Source: Silurus meridionalis (Eukaryota > Chordata > Actinopteri > Siluriformes > Siluridae). Taken from it: a stretch of DNA of 64,000 nt. Location: positions 12,711,463-12,775,462 of the forward strand of contig NC_060887.1 in assembly GCF_014805685.1 (NCBI RefSeq). Reading direction: 5' to 3'. Every line of letters starts with the position of its first letter. Position 1 is the first letter of the stretch. The notes beneath the pieces were generated by a model. It did no database searches. It saw nothing but the letters and a program-made list of their open reading frames with translations, and was not told the origin of the DNA. Both the position numbers and the translations under genes were made by a program. Shown piece after piece: positions 12,600 to 24,229 of the stretch.

Positions 12600-13060
12600 A
12601 TACTTGATTTTTTTCTGCCATATGCTGTTCTCCTCCAAACTGTAACCACAAAGTTGGAGGCACATAATTGTAGAGGATGTCTTTGGATGTGGTTCTGTAA
12701 AATTAAATTCTCCCTTTACCAAACCTGTTCCAGCATGACAGTGCCTCTGTGCACAAAGCCAGCTTCATGAAAATATGGTTTACATGGTTTGGAGTGGAAG
12801 CTCTTGAGTGGCATGCTATAGAGTTCTGACCTCAACCGTACTGAACACCACTATTATGATGAATCCTCAGCCTATATTAATAACTGACTTTAAAAAGACC
12901 TGTGTGTCTGAATGAACACAAATCTCCACAAGCACACTCCAAAATCTAGCAAGAAGAGTGAAGACTATTAAAACACCAAATGTGGATGAACTGTGGAATG
13001 TGATGTTCAAAAGGCATATACAAATTGAATGGTCAGGTGTCCACAAACTTTTGTATAGTG
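12600..13060. mobile_element. Non-autonomous DNA transposon, 5' truncated
   Basis: Shares CTCCAAACTGTAACCACAAA and the 3' end GTGTCCACAAACTTTTGTAT with the elements at 58522 and 61443. The left terminus is missing. No reading frame belongs to it. Confidence 0.65.
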
Positions 13061-14126
13061 TACATGCTGCTGCAGCATTTTTTACTTACTGTCATGTGTT
13101 TGTAATTATGAGGGCTTATAGCAAATGTGTGTCAAAAGGTATATAGTCTAAGTCTTTTCTGGTTGTCACTTAGGTTACGGTTCCCGCACTTTCATCATAC
13201 ACCACAGCCCAGCTTTACTTTCTGCACAGGGAACCACCCCAGCCATTTGGGGCAGCACAAAAAAATTAATACGTTTATTTATTAAAACAAATAAAAATAA
13301 AATAAAAAAAATAAAATATACACTAATTTTAATTTATTATAAAAGTTTTTATACATATTTATTGAATTAACTTCCACTTAGATGCATAATTATATTTTTA
13401 AAACATAATAACTGAAAATAATGTTTTGTCTTTAAAACACTCTTAGGTAGTTTGAATTGGTATAAGGTGAACATGTTCTAACTCCCAACTCGTCACATAT
13501 GGACATGTTCGTCAAGATCCCTTTACTTACTTCTTTGGCATCATTTTCTAATGTGCAGGGATTTCCATAGACTTCTATAAACTCTGACCGGGAGCCTGCA
13601 GCATTAAACTTTGACATGTTAGGTAAACAGACTGCCCCGAGGTCATTGAAGATTGATGCCAAAGGGGTACCCAGTGCTTCAAAAAGAGACTCCAATGGAT
13701 CCTGTCTAACTCGTCCATATGTGACGAATTGGGAATGAGAATGTGTAGATTAGGTCATAAAATTAAATCATTATTAAGTGATGTCTGTTTTTGCACTCTC
13801 TGATAGACTGATAAAATAAATAGGGCAACCCTAATCCTAAAACAGAAATATCTCCCTCTAACCCTCAAATTAACTCCACCCACTCAATTCTGTGATCTTA
13901 TAGTATCAGGTTTTTTCAATTTTAAGTTTAGTAATAAATTTAAAACATAATATAAAGCCTGATACCACTCCCAGGATATTCATTTATTCAAAATACTAAA
14001 CACAGTTTAATCATCTGTAATAATTCAATCACTGATAACATATAGTGTAAGTTCATGTGCACCTTCTTTTGTTTTTCAGTTCCATATTGAACATGGTAGT
14101 GGGCTGTTATTTGATCTTTCTTGTAT

Positions 14127-14130
<4 letters not shown>
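13061..14130. other. AT-rich intergenic DNA, no gene recognised
   Basis: Mostly AT-rich. A minus-strand open frame at 13432-13695 (87 codons) lacks recognisable domains. Its flanks carry short inverted matches (ACTCGTCACATATGGACATG near 13489 against CGTCCATATGTGACGAATTG near 13711), suggesting a small unclassified inverted-repeat element of about 250 bp rather than a gene. Confidence 0.4.
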
Positions 14131-14132
<2 letters not shown>

Positions 14133-14210
<78 letters not shown>

Positions 14211-14378
14211 TTGAGAAAAGATGCTAATCTACTGTCCACATAATCCTGCTCACATATTATTACCCAATTCCTATAAATAACAGCACGGTTAAAAAATTTT
14301 TAAAAATGCTAAAATGAAGTTCAATTCCGTATGGCTTGTTTAGATTTATTATTATTTTTTATTATTATTACTATTATA

Positions 14379-14418
<40 letters not shown>
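14133..14418. repeat. (AT)n and (TTA)n microsatellites
   Basis: (TA)n at about 14133-14204 and (TTA)n at about 14341-14418, upstream of gene B. Confidence 0.95.
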
Positions 14419-14527
14419 GTATGCAAAGCTGAATATTATTAAAGTATAGGTTTTATTATTATATCTTGATATGTTGTTGATGAGTCAGTGTTTATGAAAC
14501 ACAGTGGCTTGAAAATACACGGTCATA

Positions 14528-15634
14528 TCAGCCGCACTTTTCTTTGTGTTGCACGTCTAATCGTGCACTTACGGTATGGGTGGTGGGAGCGGTCAAAATA
14601 GATGTAAAGACGCTTCAGAACGGCTTTTCTGCTATAAAACAAAACAAAACAAAACAAAACAAAACAAAACAAAGAGACAACAAAACAAAAGTAAGACCTC
14701 AGTGCATTTTCACTCATGTTCCACATTCAAACACTCATAAAATATTTTCCTCTATAGGTTTGCTCTTTCGTTTAAATAATTCTTATATAGAGTGTCCCTA
14801 TCCATTCTTGTCTTACATTTTAAGTCATTTTACTGTGAAGTTTTTAAGAAAAGTAAAGGCAAAATCACTCAAAAACCTCAGTGCATTTTCAAACATGTTC
14901 CACATTCAAACACTCACTAAACATTTTTCTTTATAGGTTTGTTCAATCTTTTAAATAATTAAAGAGAGTGTCTCTGTCTCTGTCTGTCTCTGTCCTATAA
15001 ATAAACATGTTTTATGAGTGTTTGAATATGGAACATGATTGAAAATGCACTGATGTTTGGAGTGATTTTGCGTTTTCTTTTCTCAAAAACTCCACAGTAA
15101 AATGACTTGAATTTTAAGACAATAATTGAAAGGCACGCTCTAAATAAGAATAATTAGAAAGATTGAGCAAACCTATAAAAGAAAATGTTTTATGTGTGTT
15201 CAAATTCACTGATTTAGATGTTTCTTAAGAATTGTACAGTAGACCGACCTGAGAATGAATTCAGTGATAGTCAGGGTCACTCTGAGTAAAGATCAATTGA
15301 ATGAATAAGCAAACATATAAAAGAATGTAAAATAAAGGTGATTTTGCTTTTAAATATCACTATATAGTCTCAAACACTATACAGTAAAGATGTTTTAAGA
15401 GTGTTTGAATATGGGCCATGATTATATATATATATATATATTAACAACACAAACACAACATTTTATTTATTTATTTTTTTTCAAGAAAAGTAGCAATCCA
15501 TATTTTTTTCAATATTTTTTATTATCTTTTCCTAACAGCAAAACCCTACTGAAGCGTATTTAGATCTATTTTGACCGCTCCCACCACCCATACCGTAAGT
15601 GCACGATTAGACGCGCATTAAAAAATTCGGCTGA
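14528..15634. mobile_element. Fold-back inverted-repeat element upstream of gene B
   Basis: The ends are inverted copies about 100 bp long. CTAATCGTGCACTTACGGTA near 14558 is matched in reverse complement near 15600, and the arms run outwards to TCAGCCG and CGGCTGA. The inside also holds direct and inverted copies of a module containing CACATTCAAACACTCA. It has no coding capacity. It interrupts sequence that is continuous in gene C's upstream region, so it inserted after, or was lost from, one duplicate. It ends about 235 bp before gene B's ATG. Confidence 0.8.
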
Positions 15635-15649
15635 CTTAACCGCAGTATT

Positions 15650-15869
15650 TTGTGAAACTTATCACCAGTGACTGTAAAAGGTTGTAAAGGCGAACAGTGA
15701 ATGTAACAGTCTGGGAGAATCCGGTGAAGGATTAAACTCTGATAGTTTACCTGTAGGCTGATCACTCGAGTTTAATTAGCTTTATTTGGTGCATTTCGGT
15801 TCACATCTGGTGATTATTCAGCACAAGTCGCTTTTTGTGGATCAGTGGTGAAGCTCCGGATTTCTCACG
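15650..15869 (+). promoter_or_regulatory. Conserved promoter-proximal and 5' leader of gene B
   Basis: About 200 bp closely match 37255-37519 upstream of gene C, including GACTGTAAAAGGTTGTAAAG, GTAGGCTGATCACTC and the block AGCACAAGTCGCTTTTTGTG just before the ATG. This suggests that B and C share a core promoter and leader. I see no convincing TATA box and cannot place the transcription start. Confidence 0.55.
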
Positions 15870-16038
15870 ATGCATTTCCAAGCTGTGTTCTGCATTCTGC
15901 TTCTGCTGACATGTACAGGTGAGCACTGACCTGAGCAAGAAGAAGAAGAATATAGTAAGTAATTACAGTGTAGCCTCATTCAGCATATTGTGTAGAGGGA
16001 AAACTAACAACAACATTTACATGTACTATTTGTTTCCA

Positions 16039-16079
<41 letters not shown>

Positions 16080-17112
16080 TTATTAATAAAGAGTAAACTG
16101 ATGTTTGTGTGCATGAATTCTTGTTACTTGTTTTACTATTGTGTTTCTGTGTTGCCATATTTGTTTCTTCACACAGGAGTATCCTTTGGCCAGCAGCTGT
16201 TATTACCTGAGAGGATGGATATAAAAGTTGGGGAGAACCTGGTGATTACCCCAATCAGCATTCCTGATTCCTCACGTCTTTCTGCCAAATGGTACTATAA
16301 CGGAACTCTATTTCTTACTGAAACTCCCTCAGAAATTATAATACAGCCACCGTACACTGACAGAGCCAGTCTGAACACCAACACTTTAGCTCTGACTCTC
16401 AAAAGACTGACTGAGAGTGATTCTGGACAATATACTCTGGAAGTAGTCGCTGTTACAGAAACTATTACAAGCGTGACATCGGTGCAGGTGTTTGGTGAGT
16501 ATACAAAACTTTTCGTTATAAAACCTTTCAGGAAGAATCTTTCACAGAGTGGTTCATCTGTGTCCTTATTCTGTAAATACAAAGAAATTCCTTTACTGTG
16601 TACATTTAATATGACAGCAGAGGCTTCACTTGTTTAAAACGTAAAAAACTGTTTACTAAAGTCCCTCTATTATTTGTTAATCTTGATTTAAAGAAAAAAA
16701 AAATAGTAGTAATCGATGAGTTCCAATATTTAGTCAGGCCTGTAATGTAATGTAATGCTGTTAAAAGTGTTTAAAAACGTAAATATATCTGTAACAGTCA
16801 GTCGATTAGAGACAGTTATTCAGTTTGAGCCTACAATAATGGTTTAAAAAATAAATGTTGTAAGCAAACTAATTATAACATTCATAAAGTATTAACATTG
16901 ATTTCTTATTTCTAAAACGTATTATTATTATTTTATCTATTATAACTTTTCCTTCTGATGAAATAGCAGACATTGCAAATGCTGACCTGAACATAGAAGT
17001 GTTTTCATGTTCATATTTATCAGGAAAAACTGAAAATTGCATTTGAAATATTATAATTAATAAAAATCTTGTGAAAAAAGTTCTAAAGGTTAGAGGAAAT
17101 AATAATAATAAC

Positions 17113-17143
<31 letters not shown>

Positions 17144-20100
17144 GATACAAATATTACTGCTACTAATTACTTCTTATTTGATCCTAATTTATTAACAACC
17201 ATCTGCCACAGGTTTACAGTACAGCTTATTCAAATTTCAAATTGTATTTGTCACATACACATTCAGTGTACAACATGTAATGAAACGCTTATCTACATAT
17301 ATAATAATACATGTATACATTCATAAACTATAAAAAAAAATACATGTGCATTGTCAAAAAAAATGATCACTCTTGCGAGTGTTTTATACTGGAGCTCACA
17401 GCACTTCAGTTTTATTGTGTGTATACACATGCCTACTATTATGGTTCATGAGCTAAATATACTTTTAAACCCCCAGTGCCAACATCCAATGTTACCATAT
17501 TACCAAGTCAAACAGAACTGGTTGAATTCAACAGCACTGTGAGTCTCAGGTGCTCTGCGTCTGGCTCCTTTCCTACATTTGTGTGGCTGAACAGAAGCTC
17601 TGAGGTAACAGCAGATGATCGAGTTCAGTTAACAGACAGCAACAGCAGTCTGACCATCACCAATGTGACCAGAGGTGACAGAGGTCCATACCAATGTACA
17701 GTGTCCAACTCTGTCAGCCAAGCAACAAGTCCTTCAATGAGCCTCTCTATTTACTGTAAGATATTTCATATCATGCAACTTATTGATTTTTCTTAGGTTT
17801 TTTCCACAAATATGAATAATATAACTGGTATCTAGAAGACCATGATGCTCTAAAAAACTTCAAATATAAAATGTTCAATTGCAGATGGTCCAGAAAATGT
17901 TGCTGTCAAAGCAGATCCAGTGGGACTCATTTACAGAGCTGGGTCTAACATCATACTGACCTGCTCAGCTGAGTCCAACCCTGCTGCTGAGTTTCAGTGG
18001 GCTGTGAATGGAGCAGCACTTAGTCAAATAGGACACAAGCTCACAATGAACAACATTCAGAGCAGTCAGAGTGGCAATTATACCTGCATCGCCCATAACA
18101 CAAAGACCCTGAGATATTCCACTTCTCAACCTATCAGCATCACTGTACTGGGTGGGTTATAGTTTAATTATTGAATTCATATTCAACAAAAATAATAATT
18201 TTGTCAATGAAATGTTTTAAGTGTTTATCAATTAAATAAAAGTACAACCAGCATAATAAATAAATAATAAAATAAATATTAAATAGTAATTTGTAAAAAA
18301 TAAAATAAATAAAAATACATACCGTATTTTTCGGACTAAAAGCCGCTACTTTTTCCCCACGTTTTGAACCCCGCGGCTTAAACAATGGAGCGGCTAATTT
18401 ATCAATTTTTCTTGGGTTGGAAACTAAAAAATGCACCTCACCTGTGTTCTGAGCTGCAAGGCATCGGGAAAAAAAACTTATTTTTTAAACGAACGACGAT
18501 GCCAAAAGAGAAACTCCCGAGAGATGTAGTTGTGAAAGGAAGGAGGAAGACAGTGAACAATGACTTTCTTGGTAGGCTACTGTTTAGATACAAGCTGTTG
18601 TAATGCGTTGAGTCTGGGTATATATATATATACACAGTGAGGAAAATAAGTATTTGAACACCCTGCTATTTTGCAAGTTCTCCCACTTAGAAATCATGGA
18701 GGGGTCTGAAATTGTCATCGTAGGTGCATGTCCACTGTGAAAGACATAATCTAAAAAAAAAAATCCAGAAATCACAATATATGATTTTTAAACTATTTAT
18801 TTGTATGATACAGCTGCAAATAAGTATTTGAACACCTGTCTATCAGCTAGAATTCTGACCCTCAAAGACCTGTTAGTCTGCCTTTAAAATGTCCACCTCC
18901 ACTACATTTATTATCCTAAATTAGATGTACCTGTTTGAGGTCGTTAGCTGCATAAAGACACCTGTCCACCCCATACAATCAGTAAGAATCCAACTACTAA
19001 CATGGCCAAGACCAAAGAGCTGTCCAAAGACACTAGAGACAAAATTGTACACCTCCACAAGGCTGGAAAGGGCTACGGGAAATTGCCAAGCAGCTTGGTG
19101 AAAAAGGTCCACTGTTGGAGCAATCATTAGAAAATGGAAGAAGCTAAACATGACTGTCAATCTCCCTCGGACTGGGGCTCCATGCAAGATCTCACCTCGT
19201 GGGGTCTCAATGATCCTAAGGAAGGTGAGAAATCAGCCCAGAACTACACGGGAGGAGCTGGTCAATGACCTGAAAAGAGCTGGGACCACCGTTTCCAAGG
19301 TTACTGTTGGTAATACACTAAGACGTCATGGTTTGAAATCATGCATGGCACTGAAGGTTCCCCTGCTTAAACCAGCACATGTCCAGGCACGTCTTAAGTT
19401 TGCCAACGACCATTTGGATGATCCAGAGGAGTCATGGGAGAAAGTCATGTGGTCAGATGAGACCAAAAAAAGAACTTTTGGGTCATAATTCCACTAAACG
19501 TGTTTGGAGGAAGAAGAATGATGAGTACCATCCCAAGAACACCATCCCTACTGTGAAGCATGGGGTGGTAGCATCATGCTTTGGGGTGTTTTTCTGCACA
19601 TGGGACAGGCGACTACACTGTATTTAGGAGAGGATGACCGGGGCCATGTATTGTGAGATTTTGGGGAACAACCTCCTTCCCCTAGTTAGAGCATTGAAGA
19701 TGGGTCGAGGCTGGGTCTTCCAACATGACAATGACCCGAAGCACACAGCCAGGATAACCAAGGAGTGGCTCTGTAAGAAGCATATCAAGGTCCTGGCGTG
19801 GCCTAGCCAGTCTCCAGACCTAAACCTAATAGAGAATCTTTGAAGGGAGCTCAAACTCTGTGTTTCTCAGCGACAGGCCAGAAACCTGACTGATCTAGAG
19901 AAGATCTGTGTGGAGGAGTGGGCCAAAATCCCTACTGCAGTGTGTGCAAACCTGGTGAAAAACTACAGGAAACGTTTGAACTCTGTAATTGCAAACAAAG
20001 GCTACTGTACCAAATATTAACATTGACTTTCTCAGGTGTTCAAATACTTATTTGCAGCTGTATCATACAAATAAATAGTTAAAAAATCATACATTGTGAT

Positions 20101-22733
20101 TTCTGGATTTTTTTTTTTAGATTATGTCTATCACAGTGGACATGCACCTACGATGACAATTTCAGACCCCTCCATGATTTCTAAGTGGGAGAACTTGCTA
20201 AATAGCAGGGTGTTCTAATACTTATTTTCCTCACTGTATATACATATGAAAGTGACAGTTTTGTGTTTTTTTTAAGGAATTATGCTTCATTGAGATTTTT
20301 ATTGTAAAACTGTTTCTTAAACTATTTTCTGATTAATAATTTGTTTTTTTTTTAAACAGCTGGAGGTGCAGAGTCACTGTCTGCAGGAGCTATAACTGGG
20401 ATTGTTATCGGGGTTTTATTAGGTGTTGCTGGAATTTCTGGTTTGATTTTCTACTTCACAAAAGCAAAGAAATTGTAAATAAACTACATTCTCAATTACA
20501 AATCCACATGGTTCTGCATACTGTATATGTGCTGTTACAGTGTGTGTTTCATTTTTCTAGTTTTTAAGTTCAGCTAATGTGTCACGCGTTCAAATCTCAA
20601 GCTGCCACTGCTGGGCCCTTGAGCAAGTCCCTTCACCATCAACTGGGCTACAAAAAAAAAAGAAAGCAGACATTTCTCCTTTCTGCAAAAAAAAAAAGAA
20701 TAAATCCGAGACCTCTGGGCTATTTGTTGTACTATTAACACTCAAAATGCTTTTTTTATGGGAGTGAGCAAAAAAACCCTTCTTGCTATTTATTATGCAA
20801 AGGAAATAACCCTTACCTACTCTACATGACTATTATTTGGTGTATGATTTCTAGGCCAAGAACAATCTCTAAAGGAAATACACAGAATACAGGTACGTCT
20901 GAAGATCATATGTGCTGGATTTTAAAGACCAGACATGTAGCGCAGGCCAAAATACACTGATGGCATAATTATGATATGAACAATTATGCAACTTTATTAT
21001 TCCAATTCCAAAAAGTTGGGACACTGTGTAAAAAAAACAGAATGGAATGATTTATAAACTTATAAACCCATATTTTAAACTGAGGAAATTTACGTTTTAA
21101 ATTTGATGGCTGCAACACATTTCAGAAACAAGGACAGGACAATAAAAGTTTGGTAAAAATAAGTGTTGTTGAAATTAAACAGTTGGAGAAACATTTTTTA
21201 ACTAAGTAGGTTAATTAAGAACAGGTCAATAAGATGATTGGGTATAAATAGTATATTTTCGAGAATTAGGGTCTCTCAGAAGTAAAGATTGGCAAAGCTT
21301 CACCAATCTGTGAAAGACTGTGTTTACAAATTGTAGAACAATTTCAGAAAAAAGTTCTTTAAAATAAAATTGCAAAACAGTTACATAATGGCATCAAAAT
21401 GTTCATAGGGACAAGAACAAAAATCACTATTGGATGCCTGTGATCTTTGGGTCCTCAGGCGGCACTGCATTTAAAACAGTCATGCTTCTGTAATGGAAAA
21501 CACTGCATGGGCTCATTAACAATTCCAAAAATCATTGTCTGTGAGCACAGTTTGCCATGTCATCCACAAATCTTTATCATGCTAAGAAGGTGGCATGAGT
21601 CCAGAAATGCCGTCACGCTCTTTATGCCAAAGTTCATTTAAAATGTACTGATGCAAAGTGGAAAACTGTTCTGTGGTCAGACGAATTGAAATGTTTTTAT
21701 TTCTTTTAGGAAATCATTTACATCATGTCCTCCAGACTATATTTGAGCAAGACAATAGTGCATACTACATCTATTACAAAAGCATGACGTTATAGTTCTG
21801 TGCTGAACAGCAATTTTCAATACATATTCTATTTTTTGTATCTTTTTTATACAGCTACAGTTAGTGAATATGAACAGGTAAGTGCTTTTATGTGCTCAAA
21901 TGTTGATTCTGCACTATTGCTATAGTAAATTATATAATTTAAACCTCCCCAGCTGCATTTAACTTACACCCTACAGCATGTAGAAGCCTTAGACAAGTCA
22001 GTGTGTCAGGATTACAGACTGCATTTCCCATCAGTCACATGATCACTCACATGGTCTTTGAATCTTATCATCTTTCTCTGTTTATTAGCACTTGTATATG
22101 GCTTTACTTTATGCTGTACTGTTTATCGTTTCATCATGTAAGGTAACAAAAGGAACGATGCAAATGAACAAAACAAAAATGAGCATACACACAACTAAAC
22201 AAGACACAAAATAATGTAACATAAAGATGAAAGCTATAACCTGGAACAAGACTTAAAGAACAAGATTAAAAACCAACATGACTTAAAGAGTGAGGTGAGG
22301 TTAAGTAAGAGCAAATTACTGAATGTGAATTATGCAATGGTGCAGTGGCTGATGGGAGATTTAGTTCTGTGGCTTTAGGCATAATCAAGTCAGATGATCA
22401 GTTATTATAATCTTGTTCATTGTTTCAGGTGCAGTTTATAAAATGTCTGTCCTAACTGTATTTATTTTTTTTAATTGTTAGGATGAGTACTATGTCAATT
22501 TTCCAAATAATCAGAGTGGAGTTCATACAGGAGGATCTCAGCCTGATGGGGTAAGCAGTCTATTTAATCTCTTTATAATCTTTTATTTATTTCCTCCCCG
22601 CTAGTATGTAGATAAAGCTATTGCTGTACTGTTTATTAAATACATTCTATTGAAATGTATGTGTATACTACTGACCATATAGGAAAGACAATATGAAACT
22701 GCCTTGTATGAGCAGACATCTGTCCATGGTTAG
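15870..22733 (+). CDS. CEACAM-like Ig receptor B with tyrosine-rich tail
   Basis: Nine exons give an open 402-aa frame: 15870-15918, 16177-16494, 17477-17755, 17885-18151, 20360-20474, 20855-20892, 21855-21877, 22482-22550 and 22683-22733. All have GT/AG boundaries and matching phases. Start: [17 protein letters not shown], a signal peptide. Residues 17-122: V-type N domain without the canonical cysteines, as in CEACAM N domains. 123-215: I-set domain. 216-304: C2-type domain. Membrane helix about 315-337 ([20 protein letters not shown]). Tail: tyrosines 361, 366, 367, 390 and 395 ([20 protein letters not shown]). None fits a strict ITIM or ITAM; Y367-V-N fits a Grb2-type pYxN site. Many N-glycosylation sequons. 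Likely a type I surface adhesion or immune receptor. Family by pattern; exact orthology unknown. Confidence 0.85.
16042..16079. repeat. (GA)n microsatellite in intron 1 of gene B
   Basis: GA tract about 100 bp before the N-domain exon acceptor, matching the tracts in A and C. Confidence 0.95.
17100..17142. repeat. (AAT)n microsatellite
   Basis: A trinucleotide run in gene B's intron 2. Its reverse strand reads as poly-leucine, which is an artefact. Confidence 0.9.
18320..18610. mobile_element. Truncated DNA-transposon fragment (CGGACTAAAAGCCG type)
   Basis: Begins ACCGTATTTTTCGGACTAAA, the terminal motif of a widespread animal non-autonomous DNA transposon, and runs to about 18606. The piece at 33806-34590 contains the same sequence in opposite orientation. 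It has no real gene; the 72-codon frame here is incidental. Confidence 0.6.
18635..20236 (+). mobile_element. Tc1-like transposon, degenerate
   Basis: The left end CAGTGAGGAAAATAAGTATT is matched in reverse complement by AATACTTATTTTCCTCACTG at the right. The terminal inverted repeats are about 205 bp and share the block around ATTGTCATCGTAGGTGCATG. TA flanks the right end. It is inserted in gene B's intron between the C2 and membrane exons. The two repeats still match closely, so it is fairly young. Confidence 0.92.
19002..20020 (+). pseudogene. Tc1 transposase pseudogene
   Basis: Starts [20 protein letters not shown] (helix-turn-helix region) and hits a frameshift and TAG near 19128. A second open piece, 19150-19488, carries the rest of the DNA-binding region and the first catalytic aspartate (VMWSDETK). 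A third piece has [10 protein letters not shown] and [12 protein letters not shown], including the later catalytic residues, followed by TGA where Trp is expected. It ends at TAA 20020. At least two frameshifts and one nonsense codon mean no active enzyme. Confidence 0.9.
20998..21715 (+). mobile_element. Mariner-like transposon relic
   Basis: Carries decayed pieces of one fish mariner-like family: CCAATTCCAAAAAGTTGGGA at the left, GGGTCTCTCAGAAGTAAAGA in the middle, and a transposase stretch (LRRHCI-like and [24 protein letters not shown] frames) before 21700. It has several internal deletions. Related fragments lie at 4108 and 11440. Confidence 0.65.
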
Positions 22734-22978
22734 GACTCGCTCAGCCCTTTGTGGATGATAAGGTAAGTGAATTTACTCAATTTATTTAAGACTAGAATTA
22801 GTTTTATTAGAGTAGTAAACCAGAATAGAAATACAGATTAAAAAAAACTTTTGCTAGAATTGGAGTTTTATGTATCAGACATGACAAACAAAGACATCTG
22901 GAGTAATACAATCAGTGAAATTCTCCAGTGCTGGTATATGGAATATTGTGTAGCTGTTCAAATGAGCACCCATGGGAT

Positions 22979-23180
22979 GTGGTAGCTCAGTGGTTAAGTC
23001 TCCTGCTTGTTGATCAGCAGGTTGGGGGTTCAAGCCCCATTATCGTCAAACTACTACTCATGGTGACTTGCACAAGTCATTTTATCCTCTGCACTCTAAA
23101 GACACTAAATCATGTCTGACCCCAGCTTCCTAACAACGCTGGGATATATATGAAGAAAGAATTTTACTGTATTAAATACA
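22979..23180 (+). mobile_element. tRNA-derived SINE
   Basis: Box A-like TAGCTCAGTGG and box B-like GGGTTCAAGCC lie about 45 bp apart at the head. The body ends with GCTGGGATATATATGAAGAA and AATTTTACTGTA. Close kin of the copy at 11566. The promoter boxes resemble a tRNA gene, but no cloverleaf forms. Confidence 0.75.
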
Positions 23181-23537
23181 GTACTGAATTACATGTAAAA
23201 AGCATCCTTTTTCATCCATATGGTTATTTATTCATGCATATGGTTACTGTTCCTCTTCCTTGTCAGTGAGTGTGTCTGATCCTTTTAAAAAAAAGTTTGT
23301 TTTGTACTCAAGGACACAATTTGTGTAGATTCTGATTGTCAAATCAGTGAGCAGCTAACTTCATATAAACATTGTTAAAACCTGTATAAAAGCAGCACTA
23401 TGTATTCACCACTTCAACATATATTATTATATTTTGCATAGATTTTGAGTCCTGAAATTATAATTCAGTTGTGAACACATTTGCTGCAATGATTATATGG
23501 ACATGTTCATGTATATGCTGATTCTTATCTGTTATAG

Positions 23538-23612
23538 GAATTAAAGTCTTCCAGAGGAGAGACGTCCCCTTCTCTGAAATTAGGAAGAGGAAGTATTCTG
23601 TGAATCATTGAT
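23538..23612 (+). other. Probable 3'-UTR exon of gene B
   Basis: Gene B's last coding exon is followed, 29 nt after the stop, by a good donor (AAGGTAAGTG at 22761). A matching acceptor (GTTATAG) precedes this block, which begins GAATTAAAGTCTTCCAGAGG. Copies of the block lie at 12117 and 25501, and it is more conserved than its surroundings. A stop-to-junction gap of 29 nt would be too short to trigger nonsense-mediated decay. RNA data would be needed to confirm splicing. Confidence 0.45.
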
Positions 23613-23619
23613 AAAACGT

Positions 23620-24229
23620 GGGTTAAAGTACATAGTTTAGGCCATGTTATAGAAATGAGTATGCAGTTCCACATTTCTAATTTACATTTCCTGATTACGC
23701 ATCACTTCACCTTTAATTGTTTATACAGAACGATTTCATAAACATAATATTTTTCTTCTCCTCACAGCTGTCAAAGGCTATGCATCTGATGCATAACAAT
23801 AATATTTAAACTTTAATGTTTGTATTCCTTGTATTTCTTATCAGATACAGATATATAAAACATTTATACATTTAATCACATTTATAATAATCACATTTAA
23901 GTTTAAATTCTATACTGTTAATATTGTTGTTTATATGAAATGCCTTCACACACCCTGAGATGTAACATTCATTTATATTTTATAAAAGGTTATGGATCTG
24001 CTTTAACCTGTTGTACATCTTGTTTCTTCCTTCGCTGCAATGATCTGCAAGGAAGTCCTGCCTCCCTGTATATAAACCCCAGCCAACTGCCGTTTCATCA
24101 ATCTTGATCTCTTCCCCGTGGAAGATTTCAGAAGCTATCCTGAGCAAGCCCTGGGGATTATTGTTAAACAGTTTACAGACGAAGCTAAAATGTATGATCC
24201 CTTATATTTGTTGAGTGATCACACTTGGT
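23620..24229. other. Intergenic DNA downstream of gene B
   Basis: AT-rich to about 23990. A more GC-rich block at 24010-24130 includes TATATAAACCCCAGCC and may be the edge of the retroelement relic that follows. No gene seen. Confidence 0.4.

Noticed and set aside
14544..14936. 130-codon frame with Lys/Asn-rich repeat
   Set aside because: It runs through an (AAAAC)n tract and the repeated modules of the fold-back element.
16295..16582. Antisense open frame across gene B's N-domain exon (and 38050-38277 in gene C)
   Set aside because: A mirror of a conserved sense exon with correct splice sites; there is no independent evidence for the antisense frame.
22979..23060. Possible tRNA gene
   Set aside because: Box A- and box B-like motifs are present, but the arms do not pair and the body is a known SINE layout repeated elsewhere in the window.
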